Below, piece after piece: positions 27,503 to 35,424 of a DNA stretch of 64,000 nt. Source of the DNA: Microbulbifer sp. YPW1 (lineage in GTDB: Bacteria > Pseudomonadota > Gammaproteobacteria > Pseudomonadales > Cellvibrionaceae); NCBI RefSeq assembly GCF_013367775.1, contig NZ_CP055157.1:372001-436000 (forward strand), read 5' to 3'. Position 1 is the first letter of the stretch; the number at the start of each line of letters is the position of its first letter. A program made the translations under genes and the position numbers. The notes below the pieces were generated by a model that saw nothing but the letters and a program-made list of their open reading frames with translations, was not told where the DNA came from and made no database searches.

Positions 27503-27520
27503 GGGGCACTAACGTGCCCC
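27503..27520. other. Short GC hairpin between rmlD and rmlB
   Basis: The perfect arms GGGGCAC and GTGCCCC with a TAAC loop are directly followed by a REP unit at 27522. On neither strand is the stem followed by a T run (the A/T run lies on the wrong side for the minus-strand transcript), so it is better read as part of a composite REP structure or a pausing/stability hairpin. Confidence 0.5.
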
Positions 27521-27521
27521 G

Positions 27522-27545
27522 GTTCGCCTGCAGGCAGGCTCCTAC
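27522..27545. repeat. REP-type unit between rmlD and rmlB
   Basis: A 24-base palindromic unit with core GCCTGCAGGCAGGC, identical to the copy at 28979-29002 and one base shorter than the arms of the doublet at 352-418. It is a single copy in an intercistronic gap. Confidence 0.75.
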
Positions 27546-28411
27546 AGGTTGTGCGAGCCGAAGACAGATCTCAGTACCTGGCGCCAGTGGCTCAGCTCCA
27601 CGCCCACCTCTTTGGTCAGGCGGGTTTTGTCCAGCACACTGTAAGATGGGCGTGTTGCTGGAGTTGGGTAATCGCTGGTGGCAATGGGGCCAATCTGTAC
27701 CTTTCTATCTGCAGGCAGTAGGCCGGCGGCCTTACCTTCTTCAAAAACAGCGACAGCGAAGTCGTACCAGCTGGCGGCGCCGGCGTCGGTACAATGGTAG
27801 ATACCGCTTGCTTCCGGGACGTTGGCGAGCGAGTAAATCGCTTTGGCCAGGGTGCCGGCCCATGTCGGCGTACCGATCTGGTCGGCGACGATGCCGAGCT
27901 GATCGCGCTCGCCCATCAGACGCAACATGGTTGTAGCAAAGTTGCCGCCCTCACGGTCATATACCCAGGCGGTACGCACGATGATCGCTTCCGGGAGAAT
28001 GGCCTCGACGGCCTCTTCGCCCCGAGCCTTACTTTCGCCGTAGACACTCACGGGCTTGCGGATATTTTCTGGCGTATAGGGTAGCGACTGTCTGCCATCA
28101 AACACGAAGTCGGTGGAGACGTGTATCAGGCGGGCACCGAGTTCGCGGCAGGCGAGCGCGAGGTTTTCCGGCCCCCGGGCATTGATGGCGTGGGCCTGCT
28201 CCACTTCGGACTCGGCTTTGTCTACGGCCGTGTAGGCAGCGGCGTTGATGACGACATCTGGCTTTGCCTCTGTCAGAACAGCAAATACCTGATCCTTGTC
28301 AGCAATATTCAAGGTTTCGCGGCCGTGGGCGATAAGTGTTATGCCGAAAGGCGCCTGCTGTTGGAGCTGCTGGCCAAGCTGGCCATTTTTACCGGTGATC
28401 AGAATTTTCAT
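27542..28411 (-). CDS. rmlD: dTDP-4-dehydrorhamnose reductase RmlD
   Basis: A 289-aa NAD(P)H-dependent SDR enzyme that performs the last step to dTDP-L-rhamnose. Motifs: ILITGKNGQLGQQL (nucleotide binding), DVVINAAAYTAVDKAE, HVSTDFVFDG and YGESKARGEEAV with the catalytic Tyr-x3-Lys. WVYDREGGNF and YHCTDAGAASWYDFA are typical of RmlD. The length is normal. It follows rmlC with a 12-base gap, so the two are surely cotranscribed. The stop codon overlaps the edge of the REP unit at 27522-27545. Confidence 0.96.
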   Translation of the reverse strand: MKILITGKNGQLGQQLQQQAPFGITLIAHGRETLNIADKDQVFAVLTEAKPDVVINAAAYTAVDKAESEVEQAHAINARGPENLALACRELGARLIHVSTDFVFDGRQSLPYTPENIRKPVSVYGESKARGEEAVEAILPEAIIVRTAWVYDREGGNFATTMLRLMGERDQLGIVADQIGTPTWAGTLAKAIYSLANVPEASGIYHCTDAGAASWYDFAVAVFEEGKAAGLLPADRKVQIGPIATSDYPTPATRPSYSVLDKTRLTKEVGVELSHWRQVLRSVFGSHNL

Positions 28412-28423
28412 TTTATTACCCCA

Positions 28424-28972
28424 TCAACCAAAGGCAACGGCGTCTTTAAGGAGTTTACCGTCGGCATCTTTGGCGGAGAGTTTGGGCTGCTCGCCATTGA
28501 CCAGGGGCCACTCGATACCGATTTCCGGATCGTCCCAGCGCAGAGAGTGCTCGTGCTCCGGTGCGTAATAGTCGGTACATTTGTAAACGAACTCGGCGGA
28601 TTCGCTAGTGACGTAAAACCCGTGAGCGAAGCCTTCCGGGACCCAGAGCTGGCGCTTGTTGTCTTCATTCAACAGTACGCCCACCCACTGGCCAAAGGTG
28701 GGAGAGCTCTTGCGCAGGTCTACGGCCACATCAAATACTTCACCGGCGGTCACGCGGACCAGCTTGCCCTGGGTGCTTTCGGTCTGGTAGTGCAGGCCAC
28801 GGAGGATTCCCTGGCTGGACTTGCTGTGGTTGTCCTGCACGAATGTGCGCTCTGCGCATTCGCGGTTGAAAAAATCCTGGCGAAAGGTTTCCAGGAAGAA
28901 GCCGCGCTCGTCACCGAAGACTTTGGGCTCTATGATTTTTACGTCAGGGATTTTTGTTTCTATTAATTTCAT
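28424..28972 (-). CDS. rmlC: dTDP-4-dehydrorhamnose 3,5-epimerase RmlC
   Basis: A 182-aa cupin-fold epimerase. Family signatures: EPKVFGDERGFFLETFRQ at the N terminus, VQDNHSKSSQGILRGLHYQ with the catalytic His, the DVAVDLRKSSPTFGQWVG block, and FAHGFYV with the conserved Tyr region YKCTDYY. It acts between RmlB and RmlD. The length is typical (about 180 aa). It lies between rmlA and rmlD; a REP unit occupies the gap to rmlA. Confidence 0.97.
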   Translation of the reverse strand: MKLIETKIPDVKIIEPKVFGDERGFFLETFRQDFFNRECAERTFVQDNHSKSSQGILRGLHYQTESTQGKLVRVTAGEVFDVAVDLRKSSPTFGQWVGVLLNEDNKRQLWVPEGFAHGFYVTSESAEFVYKCTDYYAPEHEHSLRWDDPEIGIEWPLVNGEQPKLSAKDADGKLLKDAVAFG

Positions 28973-28978
28973 AAAACT

Positions 28979-29002
28979 GTTCGCCTGCAGGCAGGCTCCT
29001 AC
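28979..29002. repeat. REP-type unit between rmlA and rmlC
   Basis: A single 24-base copy identical to 27522-27545 and in the same orientation, placed 6 bases upstream of the rmlC start and 18 bases after the rmlA stop. The unit could affect the relative expression of rmlA and rmlC by processing or stability, as REPs do in other operons. Confidence 0.75.
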
Positions 29003-29020
29003 ATCGTGAACTCTGGATTT

Positions 29021-29935
29021 TCAGCGGGAGAAGGCGTGGTCGGTTTTGGATTCAGCGAGTATCTGCATAAGATATTCGCCGTAGCCACTCTTGATCAGCG
29101 GCTGCGCCTGCTTCTCCAGGGTTTCTGCGTCGATAAAGCCTTTGCGGAAAGCGACTTCTTCGGGGCAGGCAATCTTCAAACCCTGACGGCGTTCAATGGT
29201 CTGAACAAACTGCGCAGCTTCCAGCAGGTTATCGTGGGTACCAGTGTCCAGCCAGGCGGCGCCGCGGCCCATCAGCTCTACGTTTAAGCTGCCCTGTTCC
29301 AGATACATACGATTGAGATCGGTAATTTCCAGCTCTCCACGGTGGCTCGGCTTGATTTCTCGCGCCAGATCACAGACTTGACTGTCATAGAAGTAAAGAC
29401 CTGTAACTGCGTAGTTGGACTTGGGCTGGGAAGGCTTTTCTTCGATGCTGATCACTTTGCCATCACGGTCAAATTCGGCTACGCCATATGCTCGCGGGTC
29501 GGCGACGTGGTAACCAAATACAGTGGCGCCCTCGGTGCGCTGGTCCGCATTCTTCAGTACTTCACTGAAGTGCTCGGCATAATAAATGTTGTCACCCAGT
29601 ACCAGCGCGCTGGGGTTGTTGCCAACGTGCTCGCGGCCAATCAGGAACGCTTGTGCCAAGCCGTCTGGCGAAGGCTGCACCGCGTAGGTAATGTTGATGC
29701 CCCACTGGCTGCCATCTTCCAGCAGTTTCTGGAACAGGCACTGCTCTTCGGGGGTAGTGATAATGAGAATATCGCGAATGCCTGCCATCATCAGGGTAGT
29801 CAGCGGGTAGTAGATCATCGGTTTGTCGTACACCGCCATCAGCTGTTTACTGACACCTTTGGTCAATGGATACAGCCGTGTGCCTGACCCACCGGCCAGA
29901 ATTATTCCCTTTCGTGATGAAGTTCCAGTTTTCAT
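29021..29935 (-). CDS. rmlA: Glucose-1-phosphate thymidylyltransferase RmlA
   Basis: About 304 aa. It makes dTDP-glucose from dTTP and glucose-1-phosphate, committing sugar to rhamnose. Signature [23 protein letters not shown] with the nucleotidyl-transfer Arg/Lys, then [60 protein letters not shown] and [16 protein letters not shown]. The ATG at 29935 is chosen because it directly precedes [15 protein letters not shown] and has a GGGGGAAGGA stretch in front. An open extension to 29998 is not conserved-looking. First rml gene after kpsD (149-base gap). Confidence 0.96.
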   Translation of the reverse strand: MKTGTSSRKGIILAGGSGTRLYPLTKGVSKQLMAVYDKPMIYYPLTTLMMAGIRDILIITTPEEQCLFQKLLEDGSQWGINITYAVQPSPDGLAQAFLIGREHVGNNPSALVLGDNIYYAEHFSEVLKNADQRTEGATVFGYHVADPRAYGVAEFDRDGKVISIEEKPSQPKSNYAVTGLYFYDSQVCDLAREIKPSHRGELEITDLNRMYLEQGSLNVELMGRGAAWLDTGTHDNLLEAAQFVQTIERRQGLKIACPEEVAFRKGFIDAETLEKQAQPLIKSGYGEYLMQILAESKTDHAFSR

Positions 29936-30084
29936 TCCTTCCCCCAAGTAAACTTTATTTAAAGTTGGCCGAACACTGCGCAGCAATTTCAGGGCCAATT
30001 TTTTTACATTCTGCGCCGCACAGTGCCTTCATTCTTCAGCCGGCCCGAACTTTCCGCGGGCCGCCTCCTATCAGCACCCAGATC

Positions 30085-31716
30085 CTAGAAAGACAATACC
30101 GCTGCGGTACCAACTGCAATACGGTACAGAATCTCTGTGACGTCCTTGGTGACCTGCAGCTCACTCGCCTGAATTTTTGGCATGATCATGATCTCATCAC
30201 CCGGGCGCAGCACGCCCTTGAGGCGATTATCAAACTTGCTCTCTTTAATACGACTGATAGTGCCATCCATATGCAACACCACCAGCTCGTCGGTATTCGC
30301 GTTGTTTGAGAAGCCGCCAGCCAATTCGATGTAGTCTTCCAAGGTACTGCGTTCATCAAATACCAGCGATGTGGGGAAGACCACCTCCCCCACAACCGAT
30401 ACAGTGGACGCGCGCAAAGGAACGATCAGCGAGTCCCCATCTTCCAGTAGCATTTCCCCGGCATTGGCATTGTTGGCCAACACTACCTGCCCGCGCGGCT
30501 GGGCATTGCGCGCCTTGGAAATAAAATTCTGGATCATGGACGCGGTGTCTTTGATCGATGCCTGGTCTGCCGTGGTAGTGGGCTGGCGGGTCAGCGCCTC
30601 CATTTCCAGCGCATCCAGTGAGCGCTCCAGTGCGACTTTCTGCTTTTTCGCCACACTTTTGCGGTACAGCTGCAGGGCAAATGGATTGGCGTTATCCCGG
30701 TAGCGCAGCTTGTCCAGCAGGTCCTGCAGGGTGGCGCCGTAGGGCAACACATACGCGGCCGGCCCATTTACCTCACCACTCACGCGCACCGAGATACTGC
30801 TGACCTCACTGTCACTTACCAGCTCTACATGGGCACCGGGGTGCAGTGGTGTGCTCAGGGCTTCATCCAGCGGGAGGTAACTCGCCTGTTGCTCGTTGTC
30901 GATCACCTGGGTAATGCGCGCAAAGTTGGCTTGCGGATCAGGCTTTGCCACCAGCAGCATTTCGCCGAGGTGGGTGGACGGTCCCACAAACTCGATCTGC
31001 CCGGACTCCTGTACCGCCCCCTCGACACTGATATACCCCTGACGCGGGCCCACGACGATGGAATCACCATTTCGCAATTGCAGTGCTGGCATTTGTCCTT
31101 CAACTAGGAAGCGATACAGGTTGACACGCTGCAGCTCTTTACCCTGGCGCAGCACTTTAATATCGATGTAGCTGCCGCTCTCGCGACTGATGCCGCCGGC
31201 ACTGTCGAGGTAGTACAACACGGAATCCGATGAGAACCCAGGATACAGACCCGGGCTTTGCACAAAACCGGTCACAAAGACTTTTACCGGCTGGCTGGCC
31301 TCCAGATTGGCGTAGGCCTGCACATTGCTCTTGAACACCCGCTTTACATGCCGCAGTACAAAGCTGTTGAGGTCACCATTCTCAACACCGGCAACGTGTA
31401 CCGGCCCCACTTCCGGAATAAAAATATTGCCCTGGGCATCCACCGTCAGCACGGCGTTGAAGCTGTAAGCCCCCCACAGTTGCAGGGCAATCTGGTCTCC
31501 CACTGTAACGCGGTAGCCGCCATTGAAACCGCGAAAAGGCTGGTCTTTAAAGGCGCCTTTGAACAGGGACTCGCCGAAGACGGGAAGATGACCGCCTGCG
31601 GCAACCCGCAGCCGGTCTTTTTCCAGCTGCTGAGTATCCAGTGCGATGGCGCTGGCACTGAGCCCGGTGGCCACGAGCGCGCTGATCACCCAGCGCTTTA
31701 TCAATGTTTTTGTCAT
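30085..31716 (-). CDS. kpsD: Capsule export OPX protein KpsD
   Basis: A 543-aa periplasmic/outer-membrane polysaccharide export protein. It has an N-terminal signal peptide (ISALVATGLSASAIA, no lipobox Cys), a poly-export domain at about residues 65-150 (GYRVTVGDQIALQLWG, VTVDAQGNIFIPEVGPV) and several SLBB-like beta-grasp repeats (VFVTGFVQSPGLYPGF, ISVEGAVQESGQIEF, SVRVSGEVNGPAAYVLP, VSVVGEVVFPTSLVF). The length matches KpsD (about 558 aa) rather than short Wza. With KpsE it forms the trans-envelope conduit. It follows kpsE by 34 bases. Confidence 0.9.
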   Translation of the reverse strand: MTKTLIKRWVISALVATGLSASAIALDTQQLEKDRLRVAAGGHLPVFGESLFKGAFKDQPFRGFNGGYRVTVGDQIALQLWGAYSFNAVLTVDAQGNIFIPEVGPVHVAGVENGDLNSFVLRHVKRVFKSNVQAYANLEASQPVKVFVTGFVQSPGLYPGFSSDSVLYYLDSAGGISRESGSYIDIKVLRQGKELQRVNLYRFLVEGQMPALQLRNGDSIVVGPRQGYISVEGAVQESGQIEFVGPSTHLGEMLLVAKPDPQANFARITQVIDNEQQASYLPLDEALSTPLHPGAHVELVSDSEVSSISVRVSGEVNGPAAYVLPYGATLQDLLDKLRYRDNANPFALQLYRKSVAKKQKVALERSLDALEMEALTRQPTTTADQASIKDTASMIQNFISKARNAQPRGQVVLANNANAGEMLLEDGDSLIVPLRASTVSVVGEVVFPTSLVFDERSTLEDYIELAGGFSNNANTDELVVLHMDGTISRIKESKFDNRLKGVLRPGDEIMIMPKIQASELQVTKDVTEILYRIAVGTAAVLSF

Positions 31717-31750
31717 AACGCTTATTAAATCTGGGAGTTAAATTTTCCGC

Positions 31751-32953
31751 TTATACCCGATGGTCGCGAATACTGGCGACCAGCATTTTGCCGATGCCGT
31801 ACAACAGCAACAGAATCACCGCCAGGCTCGCCAGGTTGTACAGCTTGTGGGGATACTCCGCGTCTTCAGCTATCGAGGGCTGACTAATTACCATCAAATG
31901 CTTGAGTTTGCCCGAGGCCTCCATACGCGCAGTCTCCAGTGCCGTGAGCGATGCCTGATAGGCATCCATGGCGAACTGCAGGTCCAGCTGCAAATTCTGG
32001 AAGTGTGCATTGAGGCTGTTGAGACGCTCTTCACCGTCTTCTTCGGTCACGCCGACAAGGCGCACCTTTTCCGATTCAATCTGTTGCTGCAGGGAACTGA
32101 TCTCCGCCTGCAGGGAAACTACCTGCGAAGAATCCGAGTGCAAGTATGTTTTTGCCGCCGTAAGCTTTGCACGGAGTTCGGCGAGCTTGGCTTCTAGCCC
32201 CTGAATAATCGCGCTGATACCTTTGGTTAACTCTTCTGGGCTCACCACCTGATTGCGGTTCTGGAAGTCCAGGATTTTTTGTTTACTGGTACGCAGTTTA
32301 CTTTGCGCCAGCTCCAGTTCGCTGCGTACAAACGACACCTGCTTGTCGGCAAGCTGGTTGCTGATCGCATTGACAAAATCTTCCGACTTGCGGATGACTG
32401 TTTCTACCAGCCGCTGCGCGAACTCGGGCTCGAACGCCTGCATTTCAATACTGATGATCCCGGTGGTCTCATCGTGTGCTACCGCAATATGCGCGCGATA
32501 GTATTCCAGGTAGTCTTCCTGAGAGGCATCCGCGGCGAGCCGCGAGAACACATCGTACTCATTACTCTTGAAATAGGAGGCGAGGCCCAGCTCCTCATCC
32601 AAAAACAGGGCCATATCCAGAGACTGGATATAGTTCACCACCAAAAAAGCGTCCTGGTTGTCGCTTCCCATGCCCGGCACCAGGAACCCGAGACTAGACG
32701 ACATTCCCTGGTTACTGCTGTTGTCTTTTACGATCAGCTGTGTGGCGCTGACGTATCTGTCTGACACCCAAAACAAGTAATAAGCACCGACCAGCAACAA
32801 AGGCAGCACGACAAAAAGTGCAAGCCCACCCCAGCGGCTGGCGCGCACTGGAGATGCGCCGACGCTTGCAGCTGACAGCTTCCGCAGTATTTTTTGGGCC
32901 GTATTGGCAGCCTTTTTCTGGCTGGCCGCCGGTACTTTTTCTTCTGTTTCCAT
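31751..32953 (-). CDS. kpsE: Capsule export inner-membrane protein KpsE (PCP-3)
   Basis: A 400-aa polysaccharide co-polymerase type protein. A cytoplasmic Lys/Ala-rich N terminus is followed by a transmembrane helix (GGLALFVVLPLLLVGAYYLF, about residues 43-65), a large periplasmic part with long heptad-rich coiled coil (about 200-345) and a C-terminal helix (LASLAVILLLLYGIGKML). YVSATQLIVKDNSS and FLVVNYIQSLDMALFLDEEL match KpsE/CtrB/BexC. It links the KpsMT transporter to KpsD. It starts 5 bases after the kpsT stop, so it is tightly cotranscribed. Confidence 0.93.
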   Translation of the reverse strand: METEEKVPAASQKKAANTAQKILRKLSAASVGASPVRASRWGGLALFVVLPLLLVGAYYLFWVSDRYVSATQLIVKDNSSNQGMSSSLGFLVPGMGSDNQDAFLVVNYIQSLDMALFLDEELGLASYFKSNEYDVFSRLAADASQEDYLEYYRAHIAVAHDETTGIISIEMQAFEPEFAQRLVETVIRKSEDFVNAISNQLADKQVSFVRSELELAQSKLRTSKQKILDFQNRNQVVSPEELTKGISAIIQGLEAKLAELRAKLTAAKTYLHSDSSQVVSLQAEISSLQQQIESEKVRLVGVTEEDGEERLNSLNAHFQNLQLDLQFAMDAYQASLTALETARMEASGKLKHLMVISQPSIAEDAEYPHKLYNLASLAVILLLLYGIGKMLVASIRDHRV

Positions 32954-32958
32954 AACTC

Positions 32959-33654
32959 TTACTTTTGTGCACCCGCAGCAGCTTGCGCAGGCTTGGGGAT
33001 GCCCTGCTGGTACAGGGCTATCGCTTCTTGGACGGTATCGAATATCTGCAGGCCGGAGGGGCCGAGATAAATCCCCACGTCACAGTTTTTCTTCAAAATC
33101 GGCATACTGTGGGCAACGATGATGAAATTAGCCGTTTTGCGCTTTTCCGCAATCACCTGCTCGCACTTGTGCTTGAAGTGCGCATCCCCCACCGACATCA
33201 CCTCATCCACCAGGTAATAGTCGAAATCCACTGCAATGCTCAGGCCAAATGCAAGGCGCGAGCGCATGCCGGAGGAATAGGATTTTACCGGTGCATCAAA
33301 GTAGTCCCCGATTTCGGCGAACTCCTGCACCCGGCCCATCACCTTACGCTTTGCGCCTCCCCAGATACCGTGGATACCGCAGATAAATGCCGCGTTTTCA
33401 CGCCCGGTCATACTGCCCTGAAAGCCACCGGACAACCCCATAGGCCAGGAGATACGCTGGTCGGTAATCACCCGTCCTGAGTCTGGATAATCAATCCCCC
33501 CCATAATCCGCAGCAGCGTGGATTTACCGGCACCATTACGCCCTAAAATGCCGATATTTTTCCCCTCGGGAAAGACCGCATTGACATTCCGAAACAGCAC
33601 CTTGCGGCCCGCCGGTGTTTTGAAGGACTTGGTAAGGTTGCGCAATTCAATCAT
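32959..33654 (-). CDS. kpsT: Capsule ABC transporter ATPase KpsT
   Basis: About 231 aa, starting MIELRNLTKSF. Walker A GRNGAGKST, Q-loop region, signature SYSSGMRSRLAFGLS, Walker B DYYLVDEVMSVGD and the switch His in IIVAHS are all intact. The family-specific spacing and the MGLSGGFQGSMTGRENAAFI segment match KpsT/CtrD. It powers export of the finished lipid-linked polysaccharide. The ATG at 33654 overlaps the kpsM stop as ATGA, indicating translational coupling; an open upstream extension to 33678 is within kpsM and less likely. Confidence 0.96.
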   Translation of the reverse strand: MIELRNLTKSFKTPAGRKVLFRNVNAVFPEGKNIGILGRNGAGKSTLLRIMGGIDYPDSGRVITDQRISWPMGLSGGFQGSMTGRENAAFICGIHGIWGGAKRKVMGRVQEFAEIGDYFDAPVKSYSSGMRSRLAFGLSIAVDFDYYLVDEVMSVGDAHFKHKCEQVIAEKRKTANFIIVAHSMPILKKNCDVGIYLGPSGLQIFDTVQEAIALYQQGIPKPAQAAAGAQK

Positions 33655-34442
33655 TGGCTGCGCACCAGATCGCGCCACTGGCTACGATAAACCAAAAGAC
33701 CAAATGCGAGCATGACCAATGAACTGGTGGCCAGGTAGGGCAAATCGGCGAACATGCCGTGATAGCTCGCAAAAAGCCCCTCACGGGTCAACTCGATCAT
33801 ATGCAGCAAGGGGTTCCAGGAGAGGTAGCCGTGGTATTCCTCTGGCACCTGCTCCAGGGAGAAAAACACTCCGGAGATGAAGTACAGCGGGCGCACGATC
33901 ATCGGTGCGAACTTGGCGACCTCAGGAAATTTTGCCCCCACCACACACATGGTGAGGCTGACCCCCAAGCAGAAGCAGAAAAACAGCAGGTTGATACCGA
34001 CCAGCAGCAGGAAATCGTTGAAGCGGGCGGTAACACCGAACCAGGCGAGAATGACCAGTAGCGCTACCAGACTGAACAGATAAATGGCGAATTCCAGCAG
34101 CACCCGAGTGAGCACCGCATCAAAGGGACGCAACTGACGATAATTGAACAGCCCACGATTGGACTCGACCGCGGCAACGCCCTTACTGAAGGAGTTACCG
34201 AAAAAGATAAACGGAGCAATTCCGGCCAGCATAAAAAGCATGGTAGGGATGCCCGGATAGAACTCACGCCCCATGAAGCTGAAGATGGCCGCCAGCAGCA
34301 TAATGTGCATGGCTGGCTCAAGCAGAACCCAAGCGTAACCGAGACGCCACTTGCCAAAGCGGGTCTTCATCTCGCGGATCAGGAGCGCGCGGATCACATC
34401 GCGCTGAATCTGCCAGGGGTTACGTTGAACTAAAGGGTGCAT
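33651..34442 (-). CDS. kpsM: Capsule ABC transporter permease KpsM
   Basis: About 263 aa with six predicted transmembrane helices. The ABC-2 type permease signatures of KpsM are clear: LLIREMKTRFGKWRLGYAWVLLEP at the N terminus, NRGLFNYRQLRPFDAVLTRVLLE, and GVFFSLEQVPEEYHGYLSWNPLLHMIELTREG at the C-terminal half. The start is taken as the ATG before HPLVQRNPWQ, which gives the usual length; an upstream ATG at 34472 would add a Lys-rich stretch not typical of the family. First gene of the capsule locus; its upstream region holds several palindromes and a tandem repeat array. Confidence 0.94.
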   Translation of the reverse strand: MHPLVQRNPWQIQRDVIRALLIREMKTRFGKWRLGYAWVLLEPAMHIMLLAAIFSFMGREFYPGIPTMLFMLAGIAPFIFFGNSFSKGVAAVESNRGLFNYRQLRPFDAVLTRVLLEFAIYLFSLVALLVILAWFGVTARFNDFLLLVGINLLFFCFCLGVSLTMCVVGAKFPEVAKFAPMIVRPLYFISGVFFSLEQVPEEYHGYLSWNPLLHMIELTREGLFASYHGMFADLPYLATSSLVMLAFGLLVYRSQWRDLVRSQ

Positions 34443-34660
34443 GTACTTCTTTTTCTTTTTATGGACACCCATGCAACAAAAAGCCGCAGAGCCCCCCAAA
34501 GATCTAAAATTTTTTGCTTTTTGAGAAATCCATCTCAATTTTTAGCCGGTTTCACATAAAAAATGTGACGCAGATCCGTGCGAAGGCGTGCGAAATTCTA
34601 CCCGAGTTGAGCGGGAGAATCATCTGTAATTCAATTACAGGTGATTACAGATCTGACTGG
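34443..34660 (-). promoter_or_regulatory. Capsule promoter region upstream of kpsM
   Basis: An A+T-rich upstream region with three symmetric elements: TCACAT-N5-ATGTGA (34552-34568); a perfect 17-base palindrome CTGTAATTCAATTACAG (34624-34640); and a third half-site GATTACAG (34643-34650), so that ATCTGTAAT (34622-34630) also pairs with ATTACAGAT (34644-34652). The overlapping half-sites suggest a cooperative repressor or activator site for the capsule operon. The 15-mer at 34558-34572 recurs upstream of kpsS. No JUMPstart/ops element (GGCGGTAG) was found. Confidence 0.5.
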
Positions 34661-35152
34661 TTCGGCGCTCTGCGTCGCCAGCGGCTCCGTGAGCCGGGGT
34701 ATTCCCTCGCTCCCGGGCAGCACCGCCAAATCAAAAAAGGCCGCATCCTTTCGGATGCTAGTGCGGCGGCCCCACTGGACCCCGGTGCGGAACTCTTGTT
34801 CATCTGCGCGGGATGATTCGCGGGCTTTGCCCGCTCACCCCTGCGGGGTCGCCTTCGGCGCTCTGCGTCGCCTGTGGCTCCTTGTGAACCGGGGCTTTGC
34901 CTCGCGCCCGGGCAGCACTGCCAAATCAAAAAAGGCCGCATCCTTTCGGATGCTAGTGCGGCGGCCCCACTGGACCCCGGTGCGGAACTCTTGTTTATGT
35001 GCGCGGGATGATTCGCGGGCGTTGCCCGCTCACCCCTGCGGGGTCGCCTTCGGCGCTCTGCGTCGCCTGTGGCTCCTTGTGAACCGAGGCTTTGCCTCGC
35101 GCCCAGGCAGCACTGCCAAATCAAAAAAGGCCGCATCCTTTCGGATGCGGCC
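34661..35152. repeat. 195-bp tandem repeat array next to tRNA-Ala (about 2.5 copies)
   Basis: A unit of about 195 bp recurs. The stretch CCAAATCAAAAAAGG begins at 34726, 34921 and 35116, and CTCTGCGTCGCC at 34668, 34861 and 35056. Each unit contains the GCATCCTTTCGGATGC hairpin plus an A/T tract, a GCGGGC(T/G)TTGCCCGC hairpin and a CCCCTGCGGGG hairpin. The last, partial copy is the genuine terminator of the tRNA gene, with a longer stem. Copies 1 and 2 are about 95% alike by eye. An ORF that spans the array is an artefact of the repeat and tRNA. Confidence 0.88.
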
Positions 35153-35160
35153 TTTTTTGA
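35118..35160 (-). terminator. Terminator of the tRNA-Ala gene
   Basis: A long perfect inverted repeat (GGCCGCATCC with GGATGCGGCC, loop TTTC/GAAA) extended by A and T runs on both sides (AAATCAAAAAA / TTTTTTGATTT). It lies 3 bases after the tRNA 3' end on the minus strand. Confidence 0.92.
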
Positions 35161-35162
35161 TT

Positions 35163-35238
35163 TGGTGGAGCTAAGCGGGATCGAACCGCTGACCTCAACA
35201 CTGCCAGTGTTGCGCTCTCCCAGCTGAGCTATAGCCCC
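35163..35238 (-). tRNA. tRNA-Ala (anticodon GGC)
   Basis: A 76-nt cloverleaf on the minus strand starting GGGGCTATAGCTCAGCTGGG and ending with encoded CCA. The anticodon stem CAACA/TGTTG encloses the loop CTGGCAG, giving anticodon GGC (Ala, reads GCC/GCU). The T loop GGTTCGATCCC is canonical. It has its own promoter upstream and a strong terminator downstream. Confidence 0.96.
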
Positions 35239-35281
35239 AAAGTTGCTTTCTTGTTTCGGGTTTCCCCTGAAAGCGAGGCGC

Positions 35282-35309
35282 ATTTTAACAGCGGCCCCTC
35301 GCGTGTCAA
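35282..35309 (-). promoter_or_regulatory. Sigma-70 promoter of tRNA-Ala
   Basis: On the minus strand, TTGACA (35304-35309) and TAAAAT (35282-35287) are separated by 16 bases. The -10 box ends about 43 bases before the mature tRNA 5' end, followed by a G+C-rich discriminator-like stretch (GCGCC). Confidence 0.75.
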
Positions 35310-35424
35310 CCAGAAAAAACAACTTTTTAATCAAATAGTTAGAGCATTGACAGGGAGTCTGCCCTGCAGCCCTATAGTGGATGCGAGGTCAGCCGCTGGC
35401 CTCACACCCAATTTGGCACCCACC

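Noticed and set aside
27503..27520. GGGGCAC-TAAC-GTGCCCC hairpin as a terminator between rmlD and rmlB
   Set aside because: The T run lies on the wrong side for the minus-strand transcript, and rmlB needs read-through. Recorded as a hairpin only.
34645..35334. A 229-codon minus-strand open frame through the repeat array and tRNA-Ala
   Set aside because: It reads through the tRNA gene and the tandem repeats. The peptide 'AIAQLGER...GSIPLSST' is the well-known false translation of tRNA sequences, and the rest is repeat-derived.
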